From assembly GCA_024699855.1 (NCBI GenBank), contig JAMPIQ010000003.1, positions 3,224,001 to 3,288,000 of the forward strand: a stretch of DNA of 64,000 nt. The letters are read 5' to 3'. Under the pieces are notes generated by a model, which had not been told where the DNA came from, searched no databases, and saw nothing but the letters and a program-made list of their open reading frames with translations. This stretch comes from Aphelenchoides besseyi. Lineage: Eukaryota > Nematoda > Chromadorea > Rhabditida > Aphelenchoididae. Made by a program: the position numbers and the translations under genes. Of this stretch, positions 22,220 through 32,957 are shown in pieces; positions within the stretch are counted from its first letter, which is position 1, and each line of letters opens with the position of its first letter.

Positions 22220-23092
22220 ATGTCCGTTTACTTGGGGAAACACGTTGTTATCACTGGTGCCAACAGAGGTTTGGGTCTCGGTTTTGTTCGCTATCTGCTC
22301 AGTGATTATCCGGAGGTTGGACGCATTTTTGCCGGAACCAGAAATCCGTCAGAATCGAAAGTGAGTTGGAAGTCTAGATGTGATTATTTCCGATTTCAGG
22401 AATTGAATCAAATCGCAGCAGAATCCTCAAAAGTCAAAGTCATTCAATTGGACGTGACTGATGATCAAACTATCGAGAAGGCGGCTGAATTGGTGGGCAA
22501 TGAAGTTGGTGACGAAGGAGTGGACCTGTTGATCAATAACGCGGGTATTGCAATCATGGCAAGTTGGAACTCAACTCCACGACAACGCTTTTTTATAGGA
22601 AGGAAACTCGCCTAAAGAACCCAAACGCGACGTGATTCTGCGTGTTTACAACGTGAATGTTGCGGGAACTGCAATTACCACAGCCGTAAGTTGCGTTATT
22701 GCTACCCGAATCGAATTCGTTTTCAGGCTTTTCTCCCATTGCTCAAGAAAGCAGCTGCTAAAAATGGGCGAAAAACCAAAGTCTTGAACTTGAGCTCCGG
22801 GCTGGGTTCCCGTGAAATTAACAAGGGAGTCGCAGCAAACAACGATTTTGCCTACGCCGCGTCAAAAGCAGCTCTGAACATGTACAGTCACATCTTGTCG
22901 GTTAGCGATTATGCCCAACACTTGGTTGTACTTTCAATGTGTCCGGGACATGTGAAGACCGACTTAGGAGGTCCAGAAGCACAACTCACGATTGCCGATT
23001 CGATTCCATTTGTTTTGAAGACAACTGCCAAAGCCACAACCGAACAAAGTGGGCAATACACGGATCGACACGGCAAAATCTACGTTGCATAG
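22220..23092 (+). CDS. Short-chain dehydrogenase/reductase (carbonyl reductase/sniffer-like)
   Basis: Four exons (22220-22360, 22400-22558, 22599-22685, 22727-23092) encode 250 residues, a normal classical SDR length. The Rossmann motif TGANRGLG is near the start. The NNAG motif follows LDLLINN-like sequence (GVDLLINNAGIAI), the catalytic serine is in LNLSSG, and YAASK gives the active-site tyrosine and lysine. The C-terminal MCPGHVKTDLGG is typical of the sniffer/C-factor group. It would reduce small carbonyls with NADPH in the cytosol; the substrate is unknown. The second intron appears to be GC-AG: ATG|GCAAGT at 22559 with a strong TTTTTTATAG acceptor. An alternative GT donor two codons later needs a poor acceptor. 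A TATA-like stretch (GGTATAAAAG, about 22171-22180) lies 40 bp upstream of the ATG. Confidence 0.9.
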
Positions 23093-23149
23093 TGATCTTT
23101 GTATGAATTATCCAAATGAACAGTCCAATCAAATATCGTTTGTCTCAGT

Positions 23150-23761
23150 CTAAAAATTGAACGGCGGCAAATCGACACTTTCGTCTGGTGGAACAGGAAT
23201 CCATTTCTCTTTGGTTTTCATGTACTCGCGTAGTTCCTCCGCGTATTCAGATGAACTCCAAAAGAGACTCTAAAAACACAAAGTTGAGCAGGATTGAAGT
23301 TAACCATCTACCTTCAGTGTTCCCCACTGGGTAAGTTTGCGACGAATATACGTGTTCTGATATTGGGCTGCTTTCCAACGACGCAAATCATAAGTCACTT
23401 TCATGTACTGACGGCGATCTTCATCCGACCACAATGCAAAGTCTCGTGGCTCTTTGGCTCTTTTCGGACGATGGTGATGACCTCCAGTCGAACTGCCACG
23501 ACTACGACGAATCTTCGCAGGTTGAGGATTTGGACGATCAGTGCTCGTTGGAATCGATTCAGTTGTTGGCGTTGGGTTCTGGCCTTTGACTTCAGTTAAC
23601 GTCGATTCTTTTGCTATCTGAAAATAGAACTGGAGTTTGTGAGTCGGGGTTGATACGAACATTAGTGGCCATCTTTGGCAATCAGTTCAAAACGGAGAGC
23701 TCAATCAACCGACCGCAATCGACAAGCCGAACGACGAAAATAACAACAGAAACTGTTTCAT
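23150..23761 (-). CDS. Small secreted basic protein
   Basis: The first exon encodes MKQFLLLFSSFGLSIA, a signal peptide, and is spliced to an exon rich in Thr, Pro and Arg (IPTSTDRPNPQPAKIRRSRG) with a GGHHH run. It ends in an aromatic, charged helix (DRRQYMKVTYDLRRWKAAQ). The last exon (SLFWSSSEYAEELREYM to PPFNF) closes at 23150. It has no cysteines and no known domain. The minus-strand order and short spacing to the neighbouring kinase do not show a functional link. Confidence 0.55.
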
Positions 23762-23829
23762 TTTGATCCAAATGCAAATTCAAAATGAAAATTTATTGTC
23801 AGTAAAAGTCTAAGATGAGGAAAAACTCG

Positions 23830-26277
23830 TTAAGGATAGACAGAAAAATAGGCCGATTTTTGAAGGCCTGCAGAGTTCTGCGTGTCATCTTTCGGAGTCT
23901 GCGGTTTATTCGTCTAAAACACTTTATCTGAGTTTCTTGTAACATCGAGCTCACTTTTGCAGCCGCTTCGGCTTCTTCACGTTTCGTTTGAGCTTCGATT
24001 TCGGCCAACTTGGCCGCCATCTCTTCCTTTTCTCGAATCTCACGCTCCAACGCAGCTTTTGCTTTTTCAGCACGTGCATTCGCGATCTTTTGAGCTAACT
24101 GCTCCTTCTCTTGACGTTCGCGTTCGATCTTTGCGTGAGACTGTTCGATTTCTAGTTCCGTCATTTTTGCCAACATCTGTTCCTTTTCCTTGCAAACTTG
24201 CTCACGTTGCTCTTGAGTCTTTCCTTCGTCTTTTGCAGCAAGAAGCTGGGTTTCCAACTCTTTCTTCTCACATCTAATGCGTTCAAGTTCGGCATCTTTT
24301 TGTTCGGCTTTCTGAGCATTAAGTTTTGCTACTAGTTGTTCCTTTTCTTTACGTTCACGTTCTATTTCAGCCTGTGCTTTTTGCTCTTCGATTTTTGCCA
24401 GCTTGTTGGCCAAATCTTCTGTTTCTTTACGCTCACGTTCGATCGCTTCTTCCTTCCTTGCAGCAAGCAGTTTAGCCGCCGTTTCTTCTTTTTCTTTTCG
24501 TGCACGTTCCTTTTCATCTTCTTTTTTCTTGCGAATGCTCTCCTTCTCTTTGTCGCTTTGATGTTTGGGACGCGGAGCTGGTGAAGTCGTGTGTGGAGTT
24601 TTGTCAGTAACCTTCTTGTCAGATTTGCCGGATTTGGAATCTGTATCCGATTTGGTGTTGTCTTTGAAGCCCTGCAAAGTCAGAATTAAGAAATACTCAA
24701 TATCCTTGATTACTTTGCGTTTCTTCGGTGTTTTGCTGGATTGTTGAACAGGCGGAGGAGCCGGAACTTCTTTCTTCGAATCAACAACCGCCAATGCAGC
24801 TTGTTTCTCTTTTTCGTGCTTTTCTTTCTCTTCAACGGTCGGAGCTTGCGGTAACTTTTTGTGCGGTTTCTACAACCGTTGAATCATAATCCTGAAGTTA
24901 TCAGCCCACCTTTTGGAAGTCAAACGGGCCAGTTAAGTGGAACTTTAAAGATTCTTTCATTGCAACAAGAGTCATTCCAATGAACGTGTAATCCGGACGT
25001 TGTTTGTCCTCGTGCTTGTCCAAATTGTTCATGATGGTAAGAAACTGACGTGGCACGTACTTGTAACATTGATCGTCTGAAAGCTCAAATTAGAAAGGCC
25101 AATTTCGTTAGTCACATACATCCACCGCAAAACAAACGTTCCTTGTTGACCATCATGTTCACATCGGAGAACTGCTCGTTCCACGGCAAAAGTTGACGAC
25201 CGAAGAGATTGAAACAAAGGTAAATCTGAAATTACAGTTATTTTTGTTTGGCTGCTTCTGATTAACCCATGACTCCAAATCGTCTTTGCGTTGAATGTCC
25301 TTGTTGCGGTGGTAATTGCGTGAAAGATAGGTTCGTTCCTTGAGCTTTGGCAAACGGCGCGGACTGCCACGTGGTTTGTTGTCGTAATGTTGTTCGAAGT
25401 GATGAGAGCGAGAAAAATCGATAATGTATACGATTTGCGGATTGTCGATTGCAAGTACGAACTTCGTGGGTGACAAGTTGCGATGGAGATAGCCAAGAGT
25501 ATGCAAATCATGGACAGCCTGAAAGGTTTGCATCGACAAACGACCGGCATCACGACGTCTAAATGCAACTGAAGTCTTAGCGATCAGTTTTGAACTCACG
25601 AGAAATCATAATTCTTAAGAGTGATGTTACGAAGTTCGTTAAGATTCATGTCGCCAAGAGTCATCACAAGAAAGTTGAAGCACTTGGCAACACGTCCTTT
25701 GTTTAGCAAGCGCGGGAAATGACGAGCAAAACGAGGTTCGTGTTTGGTTGCATCGGAAAGTACGTGGATTTCGCGCTACAGACCATTAAATAGGTTATTA
25801 AACTCTTGAACTTACAATCAACTGTTTCGAACCTTTTTCGTCTTGTAACCATTCAATCTTCGTACCATAGAGTCTTTGAGTAGCCTTACTGCGAACGACC
25901 ATAATATATTCCGTAATCGATGCTTCAATCTTGTATCTGTTATTTGTCGGTAAGTATTCTCTATCTCCACAAACTCACCGATCGCCACTGCGGCAAATGA
26001 TTTCGTTGCCAATTGGAAGCGGAAATGGAGTTCCCTTCTTCTGACCTTTCTTCGGACCAGCTCCACTCAACGTCGCTTCGCCACCCTTTTTCATTTTGCT
26101 CGCCAACTAAATCAAACAAATGAACTATGTGTTCAGTTGCATTGACTTACGGCAACTTCTATTGGTTGATCTTTGCGATTCGCTTCCTCTTCTGCAATTC
26201 ACACCAATCAACGTGAGAATCTAATGATGAAACTCACTGCGCAAACGTTTCAACAGATCGCCATTGTCGAGTTCCAT
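23830..26277 (-). CDS. CK1-type pseudokinase with long coiled-coil tail
   Basis: The start ATG at 26275-26277 is reached through two short upstream exons (MELDNGDLLKRLRKEEANRK). The N-lobe to C-lobe order matches casein kinase 1/TTBK proteins, a family greatly expanded in nematodes (REIHVLSD, VMTLGDMNLNELR, DDLESW, QRPDYTFIG). Key residues are changed. The glycine loop is unrecognisable (IEASITEYIMVV), and the catalytic loop reads YLHRNLSPTKF, with Asn for the catalytic Asp of HRD. DFG reads DFS. The ATP lysine (GTKIE) remains. It is therefore probably not a normal kinase. A Pro/Lys linker leads to about 260 residues of Glu/Lys/Arg heptad coiled coil (KEREQLAQKIANARAEK-like units). I prefer the splice form ending QKSAYFSVYP at 23830; without that intron the frame runs on to 23799. 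Confidence 0.8.
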
Positions 26278-26592
26278 TTTGCTGATGGAGTCGAGAAAGA
26301 AGAAGAAAACAGCCGACTCGTAGACCGCGTAGCGGTTGAATTGCCGAGTCGAAAGAAGTTCTTTAAAAGTGAAATTTTGCATCGACTCAAACGACTTTGT
26401 CTACTACTTTGAACCAGAATCAAGTACAAATAACAGAAACCGAAGTACAAGATTGACGATTTAAAGTTCTTTTCAATTGTTGATTAAATTCGAATACTCG
26501 ATACGAACCTTTTAAAGACAACAATTCAAACTTTATTTTAAATAAATAAAACTAACGAGATCATTGAATAAGAAGTTGAACTGATTTTGAGG

Positions 26593-26808
26593 TTATTTGC
26601 CGGGACCAACTGGATTGTTCAGTTGAGCTTCGATTAACAATTGACGCAGACCACGAGTCATTGAGTTGGCACGTTTGCTAAGGAAAAGACAATAAAACAT
26701 TGTAGTATGGCTAATGACTTACTCTCGATACGAAATCGGAAGACCGTTGGTTGAAATGAACATGAGAACGATGATAAAAAGCACAAGACGAATATTGAGC
26801 ATATGCAT
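26593..26808 (-). CDS. Likely neuropeptide precursor with one amidated peptide
   Basis: Two exons (26723-26808 and 26593-26677) encode 56 residues. Residues 1-22 form a clear signal peptide (RLVLFIIVLMFISTNG). After a five-to-seven residue spacer, a dibasic KR (residues 30-31) releases a 25-residue peptide starting ANSMTRGLRQLLIEAQL and ending NNPVGPGK. The final GK before the stop is the classical signal for Lys removal and conversion of Gly into a C-terminal amide. The mature peptide would be 23 residues ending in Pro-amide. It is predicted to form an amphipathic helix. The sequence does not match FLP, PDF or other nematode peptides that I can recall with confidence. An upstream ATG pair (M-H-M) leaves the start ambiguous by two residues. 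Confidence 0.68.
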
Positions 26809-29496
26809 GGTTGAGAATAAACGTTGACTTTAGTTTTAAGCTGTTTGTTAAACTGAAGACACGATTCGAATAAGTCGTTTCGATCGTTCGCTTTTATACT
26901 TCCCAAAGTGCATCAACAGTCGCAATCGAAAAGTGGGTGGCTGACGTTCTTTACTTGTAGAGATCGATTAATCGCTTTGATGTGACGTGCAAAACAAACG
27001 AAGAACTTGTAAAAATGCGTGTTTAACGTCAATAGCAGCTCTTCTGTAATCACCACGCTCAATACGTGATATTTTTTGTTGCACACGAACTTGATTAGCT
27101 AACTTCTACGTCAATTTATTCGATCAACAATCAACTCAACTCTACAAGTTATTTCCGGAATAATCATTGATGAAACAGAGTATGATCGCTGTTCAGTTTC
27201 ACTATTTTAAATAACTAACGATCAACGATTGTAAATTCGAACGTTGAAAAGACGAAGACATAGAACAAGATCTCAAGTCCAACAGAACTGCAATTAGAAC
27301 CAATTGGTTACAAGCCATTAGAATCCTCGTACCAAATTCAAACCAACTGTTCACCACCTCGATCACGTTCGCCCCAGCAAAGTTGTAAGCACTCAACTTG
27401 ATAACAAGCATTCGACTCAGTGCAAACGGTAACCCATTACAAATATGAAAAGAGAAATAGAATTGCTGTAAGACTTGCATGCAACGTACAATTCTATCGG
27501 TAATAATCAGTAATCAATTCACAGAAAGCTTGGATAATTTTATAATTGAAGTCGAAAGTTATCAAGAGCTCAACTCGGACTACTTTCAATAATCTTTTCA
27601 ACGACTGTGACCTCTTGTTTCCGTTTGAATTTAAAGAAGCTAAGACAGAAATAACCACTTAGCGTTGTTAACTGCATAATAAACTGTTGGTTTAACCTTA
27701 TCGATCACAAGTCATAAATTCTTTGTATATAGTCTGCTAACGTAAACCTTACATTGCAGCTGCCTTCAGAAATTCGGAAAAATGGTTCCGAAGTTCAACC
27801 TTCTGCACGCTATCATTCCTCCAGACCTAATTATCAAGTCTAAACGTTTCAATATCTAAGTCCCATTCGGATTTTCTTGATTCTAATATCGACCAGTGCT
27901 CTAATTGTTCTAAACCACTTCAACAAACCGATTCGTTTGATCGTGTAATTTCTTACCCGCTACACTCCAAGCATTCTTCTCGTTTTGCTCTTGGAATCAA
28001 ATTTGTATGTTCTCAGTATTGGGAACTCGTAAAAATTCCGTCTGGCGCAGTCAGAACTAAGAGGATTTGTCTTGGCCCTGTGAGTGCTCAAGAACCGCCG
28101 GCAGGTGATCCGAAGATCTCCTCTGCGACACCAGCGGTCCCTTAACACTCGCAGATATACGGCGGTTTCGGTGCATACCGAGTAGGGATCGACACCACCG
28201 AAGTGGCGACGACCAAAGAAAACGACACTCGATCGTCTTACCTGCGCAGCAACAACGAAAACCCCGATGGGATCACCGCCTTTATCCCACAAAATCTCTT
28301 CGTCCGACCCTCTACTCATGTTTCGCGCTATTTCCACCGTTAGCCCGGAGGCATTTTTGTCTCTACTGTCATCATCACTGCGCATTCAATCAAGAAATCA
28401 TTTCGACTCAGCAAATTACACAAGATTAAAATTAAATCAGAACTTTTAATCTATTCGTACAAACCTGTAGGAATTCACATGTAAGAGCTTGTTCCGTACT
28501 TTCAGTTCTAACTATTCGATCATCTTAACATTCATCTGTCTAACTCTAATTCGATTCTAAATGAAATATTCGTTCACAAAAAACTCACAACTTGAATCAA
28601 CACTAAGACAACAAAATTGAAGCAATAAGCGACTCTTCAATCGGTTCGGCTTCAGATGTAATTGAAATCCATAAACGAGAACTCAGAAAGGAAATTGAGT
28701 TCAATTTGTCAAGTTCCATTTGTTTGGTTGCAATTCTATTGAACATAAAGCCACTTACCGAAGCCGTTTCAATTCAATAACATTAATTGGCGTCAATATG
28801 ATGCTATAGAATACGTTCTTGTCCAAGATATTAATCCGAGTTTAGCGAATCCGAACTTGAAAAGATCGCTAAGTCAATTAATCGACCTCACAACCAACGT
28901 TGAATTCCAAAATGAATGGAAGAAAACTGACTGACCACTTTTGAACAAATTTCCAAACGAAACAAACTCCAATTTTCAACCGATCCACTCAATCTCATTT
29001 CCAGTCATCCAAAAATGAAAATCCGACTCATTTTTCCAACACAAACTTTGCATTCGATGACAGACAGACGAACAAACGGAATAGAGATTGGGGAGTTTGA
29101 ACGAGGTTCAAGAGTACGTCTTGGCGTACAACTTACTGTTAGCATTCAACTCTTGATGATAACCCGAACGTGTCAATTTATCTTGATTTTCAACCACTCC
29201 AAATGCATTGATTGTTAGCAACCGAAGAGTTTAACTCATTAGGTTTATTTATTGTCAATAATAAGTTAGTTTCTTGGGAGACCAAACGAAATAACGTTAA
29301 CTGAAACAAAGCGACTGGGACGTTAATGCACATACTTGCAGTTAAATTGACCTCAAATGGGCCTTACACTTCGAAAGACAAACAACTCCAATTAGAAATA
29401 GAGAATGCAGACCGGCTGCTACGTACTTTACACAAAACTATTGTTTATCGAACATTCTGAAAATAAGCGTTGCATTGGATCAAACAAACCCAAAAG
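26809..29496. other. Gene-poor 2.7-kb region
   Basis: This is the longest stretch without a supported gene, AT-rich and largely stop-dense. Two minus-strand frames stand out. One at 27202-27480 is hydrophobic, like a fragment of a multi-pass receptor (VVNSWFEFGTRILMACNQLV). The other, at 27960-28385, lies in a GC-richer island and begins MRSDDDSRDKNASGLTVEIA; it contains a good donor (GCAG|GTAAGA) and ends TAG just before another donor-like site. Neither joins to a convincing gene. The 28.0-28.3 kb island is not a recognisable snRNA or rRNA. Confidence 0.4.
27960..28385 (-). other. Uncharacterised open frame in a GC-rich island
   Basis: The frame has 141 codons from ATG to TAG, unusually long for this AT-rich stretch, with Arg-rich composition (LRDRWCRRGDLRITCRRFLS). 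An internal GTAAGA donor after VVAAQ could remove much of it. No family is recognised, and no start context or upstream exon supports it. It could be a small gene, a fragment of a repeat element or chance. Confidence 0.25.
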
Positions 29497-30012
29497 TTAC
29501 TTCTTTTTTCCGCTGTTAAAGTTGTACGGATTTCCGTCGAATCCGCCACCGCCCATATTGTTCATATCTCCGGGCCCCATTGGCATTTGACCGTAGCCAT
29601 TCATGGGCATTCCGCCACCGTAGCCGTTCATCGGCATCATCGGACAACAAGGTCCCATTCCCTAGAAAAATCGTCAAAACAGTACTAAGAACAAAGAACA
29701 TACATTTTGACAGCAGTTTGAACCGAATCCGCCCATTGGATTTCCATTAAAGCCCATTGGTCCGCCGCCCATTGGCATTCCAAAACCGCCTGGACCACCC
29801 ATGTTACCGCTCATCCCGCCGAAATTACTAGGACCCGGTCCGAAGCCATTTGGCCCGCCGTTCATTGGCCCCATTGGCATTGATCCGGGACCATTCGGTC
29901 CACAACCGGGTCCATTTCCACCTTGAGGGCATCCGAATTGAGCTCGACTCAAATGCAATGAGGCGCTAAGAAGCAAGAGAAGAAATTCAACGGTAATCGT
30001 AATCTGCCTCAT
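29497..30012 (-). CDS. Secreted Gly/Met/Pro/Asn-rich low-complexity protein
   Basis: Exons 29704-30012 and 29497-29661 encode 157 residues. A signal peptide (VEFLLLLLSASLHLSRAQ) is followed by sequence of low complexity built on GPMG, GGPNGFGPG, GMPMGGG and MNGYGGGMPM repeats, ending FNSGKK. The only cysteines sit in CPQGGNGPGC, SNCCQ and GPCCPMM. The composition is like secreted matrix, cuticle or eggshell-associated Gly-rich proteins. No enzyme motif is present. Function is inferred only from composition. Confidence 0.65.
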
Positions 30013-30306
30013 TGTGGCAACTGAAGAGCTAAATCAACGCAAATTAATGATTTGATCTATAAGGTAGGAGACATGAAATTATTCACGTATCTATCGGAAT
30101 AATTCAAGGACAGACAAAAGGTAAAATGACCACTTCATCAAACCCCAACATCTAAAGTTGAGTTTGTTTATGCGGACGCTGGAACGGAAGATGCGCAAAT
30201 AGTAGAATGAAATGACGAGAGAAATTCCACGACATTTGACGGTGTGATTAAAATTGGACCGAGAGAGAAATTTGCGGGTTTACATGATCTCGATCGAGGA
30301 AATTTA

Positions 30307-30709
30307 ATGCTGAGACTTCTGATTCTTTGTGTTTTGGATCGCAGTTGACGCGCAACGATTCTCCTTCCGATTCTCGTCCGACCGCCTTCTGTTGGTGGTC
30401 ACTGCGGAAGCGAACTCGCGCGATCGCAATGAACTTCTGTCTGTCTCCTTCCGCCTTGTTCCATGGACAGACGATCGAATGGGCTACGAGGTGGAGTTAT
30501 CGGCTTTCTTTGCTTCTTCAGTCGAAAAACCTTCCCGTGAACGGTTGCACGTACTGATTGTAACCACAAGGTAATGAAGAGCAAGAAGATTGTACGTAGA
30601 TTGTTTGCTTAACGAATCTATTTTGGTTTCAATCAACACCAGAGTTTTGAATCATTGTGACAATGAAGTTAGCTATTCAAGTACTTCAATGAACATGTTT
30701 CTTTTCTAA
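30307..30709 (+). other. Possible small secreted-protein gene or remnant
   Basis: A signal-like MLRLLILCVLDR starts at ATG 30307 but is one base out of frame with a protein-like stretch (VDAQRFSFRFSSDRLLLVV, continuing to about 30570). That stretch ends at a donor (ACAAG|GTAATG), and an acceptor at 30641-30642 leads in phase to a short last exon ending TAA 30707-30709. The frame break after the leader means this is either a pseudogene or a gene whose first intron I have not found. No family is recognised. Confidence 0.3.
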
Positions 30710-31551
30710 AGTTCAATACACAAGTCGAACGAGTGCACAAAATTGCAGTTGATAACAAAGATCGCAAACTCATGAGAAATCAGTTGACATGTTGATCTGC
30801 AACCTTGTTAGTGGGATTTTAGTTCCTGTTCTGCGGACAAACGAACGCAAAAGGTCGCACTCAGTTGATTGATAGTCGGAGATTTTGATGCTAAAAAGAA
30901 AACGTTGATTGTGACATTCGTTTGATTGGAAGCAAATAAAAACGATAATAGAAAGATGATGAGAATTAGAACGGGAATTCAGTTTCTCACAAGCTTTTGA
31001 GTTTTTCGCTTATTTCTGAGCTCTCGCATGATTTTAAAGTCCAATTATTTTTGCAAATCGACTGTTTGTTTTGGAAGAAACGGAAGTTTACTACGAGAAC
31101 GTTGTCTTTTGCGTAACGAGATTGAGAACCGTTGGAGTTTGTTTGTCCAAAGGATAGAAAATTAATCAGGTTCACAAAATTTTGGTTTGATTTTGAGATT
31201 TTTTGTGCCAAAAAACCGGAATCGTGTTTGCAAGTTGGATTCCCGATGCAAAACACTGAAATTTCTACTCTTGATCTGGAAGACAAAAATAACATTTCGA
31301 ATCGAAATTGGGTATAAAAACGTTGAATTCGTAAACCAGAACTCGTTTTGTGTCTTTAAAATCTCGTATTTCTTCATAATTTTCGTCGATTCGGTCATTT
31401 GAACCGAGGTTCACTACTCAATGAGTTTTTTGCTCGTCGACAGAAACGCTGAAACATCGAAGTGTAAAGTTCTCTGCTTTTGCGTGCCTGAAGATTACAA
31501 TTAGGATGACAACCGGAGTAGTGGTTTTTGATTGCAACCGAACGTTTCGCC
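30710..31551. other. Intergenic, AT-rich, nothing supported
   Basis: Overlapping frames on both strands at 30987-31402 are shadows of one another, with low complexity and many Phe/Lys/Asn codons. I see no splice-compatible gene, tRNA or repeat. Confidence 0.4.
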
Positions 31552-32239
31552 TTACGCCCGCAAAACTTCGTCACGCTCCGCCATCATCCGATTCCATTTG
31601 CTCTCGTTCTTCAAAAGTCCGGGAGAGTAAATTCGTTCAATCGGATGTTCAATGAATGGTAGTCGAGAAGATTGCTTGATTCACAACGATGAGTCATGAA
31701 AAAGGTCTGCAGATAATGAGTGTTGTTGTCATTAACGAAATAAGCACGAAACTGAAACTTTGCTCAGTTACAGTACTTTCTTGCTTGCTCCATAGAGTTT
31801 CTTCAGTTCACCACCTACGTAGTTATGAATATGAAATAACAATTGCAATGTATTGCGCAAATGTTTTTTGGTCTAAGTGCCAAGTGAGAAGATTGATTAT
31901 TCTATTGTCCTCGTCTACTCGCCCAATACTTACGACACAATGGATGCTTTCAAGTGGAAGTCCGTTCGTCGGCGTTCCGGTCAGATTGTTGTTGTATTCA
32001 GTTCCGCTATAAACCCAAATAGTCTGCCTATGGCTTTAACTATTCTAACTGAGTTAAGATACGTTGATCTGCTATCGATTATGAAACGTGGGCGTTGATC
32101 GTCGACTAATAAACAAAATGTGCGTGTGTCGTTTTTGTAAATGTTCGTTTCATAGGTTGCAATTTACACCGTAATTGAGAACCGGGTTGCCCAATCCAAT
32201 TCGCCGAACACTTTTCATCGTTGACTTCGAACCGCCCAT
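31552..32239 (-). CDS. Small protein with possible N-myristoylation signal
   Basis: Exons 32168-32239, 31934-32023 and 31777-31872 join in phase 0. They give MGGSKSTMKSVRRIGLGN, then GTEYNNNLTGTPTNGLPL, then KKHLRNTLQLLFHIHNYVG with GGELKKLYGASKK. The N-terminal MGGSKS fits a myristoylation signal. The last exon has two candidates: 31552-31674 (acceptor CAAG, sequence RLPFIEHPIERIYSPGL to ERDEVLRA) or 31611-31706 (strong acceptor TCTGCAG, sequence THRCESSNLLDYHS to TLPDF). I favour the first because it stays protein-like to its stop. Predicted length is about 126 residues. Every exon is under 130 nt, so plain ORF calling favours the plus-strand shadow frames. No family is recognised. Confidence 0.5.
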
Positions 32240-32957
32240 CAAGGTCGATTCCGATATTTGTTCGTAATTCTATCCGCTAAGACAATTTTTATAAATGTGA
32301 AAAAACTGATGGAGTATTGGAACGAAAAGAAGTAGTTCATTAAACATCGTTGCTGGAAGTTCATTTGCTGTTCGAATGATGTCATTTGAGTGTAAGAGTG
32401 AAATGATCAGTACAAGGATTACAATCGAACTTGAGTGTTCAACAAATAAAAGTGAATCGAAATGGGCAAACAACTTATTCGATTGTGCTGGCGACTTCGT
32501 ACAAAGCGATCTCTTTTGTGCTAACGATAAGCGTTTGAGTTTTGTGTCGTCGAAATTCCCAAGATTTGTTGGATCGACGGCTTTATGGTTCCTGGAGTGT
32601 GAAGCAAACAATTTGACTGTAGACCTGCAAAGGGTTTTATCTTAAAATGCACGTATTTTGTGGTCTTTTCTAAATGTTTTGTTTATGACTACTCGTCGCA
32701 AGTCGCATTTGTTGATTTTCGTTCTCTTCCATCAACCCATTGGTTGTGAACAACGAACTACGCAATTAAGGTCTCGAGCAACGTGATTTCTCAAATCTTA
32801 CGTCACAACTCATTACACTCACTGCTCGTGATAACGTTGCGCGTGACGGCGGTATGTCCAAACTTCTTTTCAGTATATTAATGTTTATCATTCGAGTTTC
32901 TGAAGCGCGTGGATTCGTCGCGTTACTCGACAGTAATATTCCGACTTGTTTAGAAAA
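32240..32957. other. Intergenic region upstream of the SLC19-like gene
   Basis: This separates the minus-strand MGGSKS gene from the plus-strand transporter. A pair of overlapping frames (32270-32645, both strands) has no splice partners or recognised family. I see nothing else. Confidence 0.4.

Noticed and set aside
23957..24747. Plus-strand Phe/Leu-rich frames
   Set aside because: They are the antisense of the Lys/Glu-rich coiled coil of the CK1-type pseudokinase.
28200..28260. Sequence resembling a U1 snRNA 5' end (TTACCTGCGC)
   Set aside because: Only the donor-complementary core matches; the rest does not fold or read like U1.
31877..32098. Plus-strand 73-codon frame
   Set aside because: Antisense to phase-compatible minus-strand exons of the MGGSKS gene, and has no splice partner of its own.
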